A DNA stretch of 14,686 nt from Euryarchaeota archaeon UBA462 (GTDB taxonomy: Archaea > Thermoplasmatota > Poseidoniia > Poseidoniales > Thalassarchaeaceae): NCBI GenBank assembly GCA_002506755.1, contig DAYD01000007.1, positions 23,042-37,727 of the forward strand. The letters run 5' to 3'. Position 1 is the first letter of the stretch; each line of letters begins with the position of its first letter. Made by a program: the position numbers and the translations under genes. The notes below the pieces were generated by a model. That model was not told the origin of the DNA. It did no database searches and worked only from the letters and a program-made list of their open reading frames with translations. Positions 12,614-14,686 of this stretch are shown here, one piece after another.

Positions 12614-14533
12614 ATGGTGAAGAGGGATCCCAACTGGTTTGGCGTCGCGGCAATGAGCGCTATTTACTGGGGCGCACTTTACTACTGGTTGAGAGACGAA
12701 ATATCAGCAGGAGGAGACGATCAAAGCAGAGCACTAGTCCTACTTGCGACTTCATTTCCATACGTGGCCTACGTAATGTGGGGCACAATGACAGATTTGC
12801 CCAAACAGATAGCAGAGATTCCAATAGTAGGAAAATACGCTAAAGCTTACATTTGGCTTGCCATTGTAATTGCACTCAGTTATTGGGGCTGGGTCGACAA
12901 AGCAGCCTTTGGGTTCCTACTTGTCGGGGTCGCACTTTTTGGTTTAGGTACAGGATTAGCTCTCTCCTGCTTGGTCTACACTGGTGAGGAGGGTAGTAGG
13001 CTCTACGGCCTTAAGAGGTTGGTAGATGTTTATCCCAGTATTTCAAAACCAGAGGGACACGTTAGGTTCAACCAAAAATTATGGACAACTACATTGGTCC
13101 TAATTATCTACTTCATGATGACAAATGTCATGATTTACGGATTATCCGATACCACTCTTGACGTCTTCTCTTCCTTCAGGGCAATCATGGCCGGTGCTTC
13201 CGGATCCATAATGCACTTGGGCATAGGCCCTATAGTAACTGGCTCGATTATAATGCAGCTTTTCTCAGGAGCTAAGATCATCCAATTAGACCTCCAAGAC
13301 TCAGCGGACAAACAGCTCTATCAGGGCGTACAGAAGATTTTGGTACTGATTATGATACCAATTGAATCAATCCCTCAGGTGTATGGATTCCTGGACCCAT
13401 CTCCGACCCTTATCCTGGAGTATGGAGAGGGCTGGGCAGGAGCAATCATAGTTTCACAACTATTCTTGGGCTCACTGCTAGTTTTCCTGCTAGATGAGCT
13501 GGTTAGCAAGTGGGGCATAGGTAGTGGAATCTCACTGTTCATCGCGGCAGGCGTGGCCCAGTCAACCTTCGTAGGGACCCTTTCTCCTCTGGCAACTGTT
13601 GAAGGAGCACCAATGTCATTCGACAACCCTCCCTCAGGAACATTGCCGATGATTTTCTACACTCTTAGGACAGCAAGTAATCAGCAATTGGTATCAGAAA
13701 ATGGATTTGAGATGATGCTTCTGGAACATGCTAATCCAATAGTTGCCCTAATCTCGTCAATCATTGTATTCCTTGTAGTTGCTTATGCCGAGTCCAGTAA
13801 ACTCGAGCTCCCACTGACTCACGGTAAGGTTAGGGGTCACAGGGGACAGTACCCCATAAGACTGGTTTACGCAAGCAACATTCCCGTTATTTTGATGGCA
13901 GCACTTCTGGCGAACATCAACATGTTCACGCTCCTATTCCATAGCCATCCAACACTATCCACAGTTCCGGTATTGGGGTCTAACGGCGCCTGGAGCAGAT
14001 CAGAATGGTTTGGATCATACTATGAAGGGGCGACAACCCCTCACGATGGATTCGCATGGTACAGCTCTATGGTAAATGGGGTAGGGGATTGGCTAATCCC
14101 GTTACTAAATCAGACAGGTGACGCGCATGGTCACTCCCTCGGGCAGATCATGACTCATGTGTTCGTCTACGTGTTCTTCATGACAGCAGGCTCTACAGTG
14201 TTTGCGAAGTTCTGGATAGAAACAACCAATATGGGGGCTAAGGATGTTGCTAAACAGATTGAGAGGACTGGAATGCAGATACCTGGTTTCAGGAAGAACC
14301 CCGTGGTGCTTGAGAGGATTTTGGAGCGATACATCCCTCCGGTGACACTATTCTCGGGTGCATTCGTTGGGCTACTCGCAGCTGGGGCGGATCTCCTTGG
14401 TACGGTAGGTAATGCCACAGGGACCGGACTCTTGCTCGCCGTAGGGATAATTTTGAGGACCTATGAGCAGATTCAGAAGGAACAAGCGATGGAGATGCAT
14501 CCCGTATTAAGGGAGTTCTTCGGAGCAGACTAG
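12614..14533 (+). CDS. secY: Protein translocase SecY with extra N-terminal four-helix membrane domain
   Basis: SecY is the channel subunit of the archaeal SecYEbeta translocon. From about residue 133 the product is a full archaeal SecY: LKRLVDVYPSISKPEGHVRF (133-152), TM1, the plug/TM2 region with HLGIGPIVTGSIIMQLFSGAKIIQLD (201-226), GIGSGISLFIAAGVAQ, the cytosolic HGKVRGHRGQYPIRLVYASNIPVIL loop (403-427), FWIETTNMGAKDVAKQI, QIPGFRKNP, ERYIPPVTLFSGAFVG and a C-terminus ending HPVLREFFGAD. The usual archaeal length is about 440-490; here 639. The excess is mainly at the N-terminus: residues 1-130 hold four hydrophobic segments (about 8-26, 39-58, 76-95, 97-121). An even number keeps the SecY N-terminus cytosolic, and charges fit (KRD at the start, lysines in loop 59-78, acidic loop 27-38 outside). 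AGGAGG at 12601-12606, 7 bases before the ATG, supports the long start. I do not recognise the added domain. Confidence 0.94.
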   Translation: MVKRDPNWFGVAAMSAIYWGALYYWLRDEISAGGDDQSRALVLLATSFPYVAYVMWGTMTDLPKQIAEIPIVGKYAKAYIWLAIVIALSYWGWVDKAAFGFLLVGVALFGLGTGLALSCLVYTGEEGSRLYGLKRLVDVYPSISKPEGHVRFNQKLWTTTLVLIIYFMMTNVMIYGLSDTTLDVFSSFRAIMAGASGSIMHLGIGPIVTGSIIMQLFSGAKIIQLDLQDSADKQLYQGVQKILVLIMIPIESIPQVYGFLDPSPTLILEYGEGWAGAIIVSQLFLGSLLVFLLDELVSKWGIGSGISLFIAAGVAQSTFVGTLSPLATVEGAPMSFDNPPSGTLPMIFYTLRTASNQQLVSENGFEMMLLEHANPIVALISSIIVFLVVAYAESSKLELPLTHGKVRGHRGQYPIRLVYASNIPVILMAALLANINMFTLLFHSHPTLSTVPVLGSNGAWSRSEWFGSYYEGATTPHDGFAWYSSMVNGVGDWLIPLLNQTGDAHGHSLGQIMTHVFVYVFFMTAGSTVFAKFWIETTNMGAKDVAKQIERTGMQIPGFRKNPVVLERILERYIPPVTLFSGAFVGLLAAGADLLGTVGNATGTGLLLAVGIILRTYEQIQKEQAMEMHPVLREFFGAD

Positions 14534-14567
14534 AGTCGCTGCAGCTAGATATCATCTCTCGTCACGT

Positions 14568-14576
14568 TCTTATACG
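14568..14576 (+). promoter_or_regulatory. Possible archaeal TATA box downstream of secY
   Basis: The sequence TTCTTATAC lies 35 bases after the secY stop and is the most TATA-like element in this gap. Transcription would start some 25 bases on, near 14598-14602. No clear BRE purine run precedes it. There is no obvious protein start or Shine-Dalgarno site nearby: the first ATG (14579) is closed by a stop after eight codons. It could serve a structured RNA, or be chance. Confidence 0.25.
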
Positions 14577-14587
14577 GTATGAAAGTC

Positions 14588-14686
14588 GGGAAGACGCTAC
14601 GTTGAGCTGGCGTTGGAGATTGAGCACCTGGTGCTATGACGTCTTCCATCAGGCTCGGCGATGCCGAGGAAGTGCGGCCACGAGAC
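14588..14686. other. Dense inverted repeats after secY; possible structured RNA, truncated by window end
   Basis: Three potential hairpins are packed here. GGAAGACG (14589-14596) is the exact reverse complement of CGTCTTCC (14640-14647); inside it, AGCAC-CTG-GTGCT (14623-14635) forms a smaller hairpin. CTCGGC-GAT-GCCGAG (14654-14668) follows directly. No convincing protein is encoded on either strand: a + frame from TTG 14602 stays open to the window end but its translation is rich in Trp, Arg and Cys. The 3' portion reads GAGGAAGTGCGG, loosely like the GAGGAAAGTCC conserved at the start of the RNase P RNA core, but with a missing A and a different base, so I do not call rnpB. A transcription terminator for the ribosomal operon is another reading, though no oligo-T run is visible. 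Confidence 0.3.

Noticed and set aside
12983..13021. Shine-Dalgarno-like GGTGAGGAGGG inside secY with an in-frame TTG at 13019 near the canonical SecY start
   Set aside because: The spacing of about 25 bases is too long for initiation, and the purine run encodes Gly-Glu-Glu-Gly in frame; separate production of a short SecY is not supported, though not excluded.
14669..14686. RNase P RNA (rnpB) start suggested by GAGGAAGTGCGG just before the window end
   Set aside because: The conserved core is GAGGAAAGTCC; here one A is missing and the following base differs, and only a short part would be in the window, so I report only a possible structured RNA.
1..14686. CRISPR array, insertion sequence or integrated element
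   Set aside because: No spaced direct repeats, transposase-like protein or flanking terminal repeats; the gene order is uninterrupted.

Overview
The window is almost entirely one archaeal ribosomal-protein superoperon (the fused S10/spc-type cluster). All genes lie on the + strand and are packed so tightly that the largest gap between two genes is 25 bases. In order it encodes uL3, uL4, uL23, uL2, uS19, uL22, uS3, uL29, translation initiation factor aIF1 (SUI1), RNase P protein Rpp29, uS17, uL14, uL24, eS4, uL5, uS14, uS8, uL6, eL32, eL19, uL18, uS5, uL30, uL15 and SecY. The archaeal/eukaryotic-type proteins (eS4, eL32, eL19), the SUI1-Rpp29 pair between uL29 and uS17, and the long archaeal-type uL30 show that the source is an archaeon with euryarchaeal gene order. 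Moderate GC, many acidic extensions and very compact coding suggest a planktonic Thermoplasmatota-like lineage such as marine group II/III. That placement is inference, because no rRNA is present.

Layout: 1-175 is a GC-rich leader with no recognised gene, although one frame stays open across it and into rpl3. 176-12588 holds the 23 ribosomal proteins plus aIF1 and Rpp29. 12614-14533 is a 639-residue SecY. 14534-14686 holds no recognisable protein gene but carries a dense set of inverted repeats and a TATA-like sequence, possibly the start of a structured RNA; adk, a common follower of secY in archaea, is not here.

The genes supply the core of both ribosomal subunits, an initiation factor, a tRNA-processing subunit and the protein-conducting channel on which ribosomes dock. 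Translation looks coupled throughout. ATGA or TAATG overlaps occur at five junctions. At six others the TGA stop is part of a TGAGGT(G) Shine-Dalgarno sequence placed 12-13 bases before the next ATG. Four genes use TTG starts.

The most unusual points are: (1) SecY carries an extra N-terminal domain of about 130 residues with four predicted membrane helices ahead of a complete SecY; (2) eL32 has an N-terminal SAP-like nucleic-acid-binding motif joined by a long acidic linker; (3) uS19 and uL24 have insertions relative to the archaeal forms I know; (4) acidic extensions recur on uL22, uS5, uL15 and eL32.
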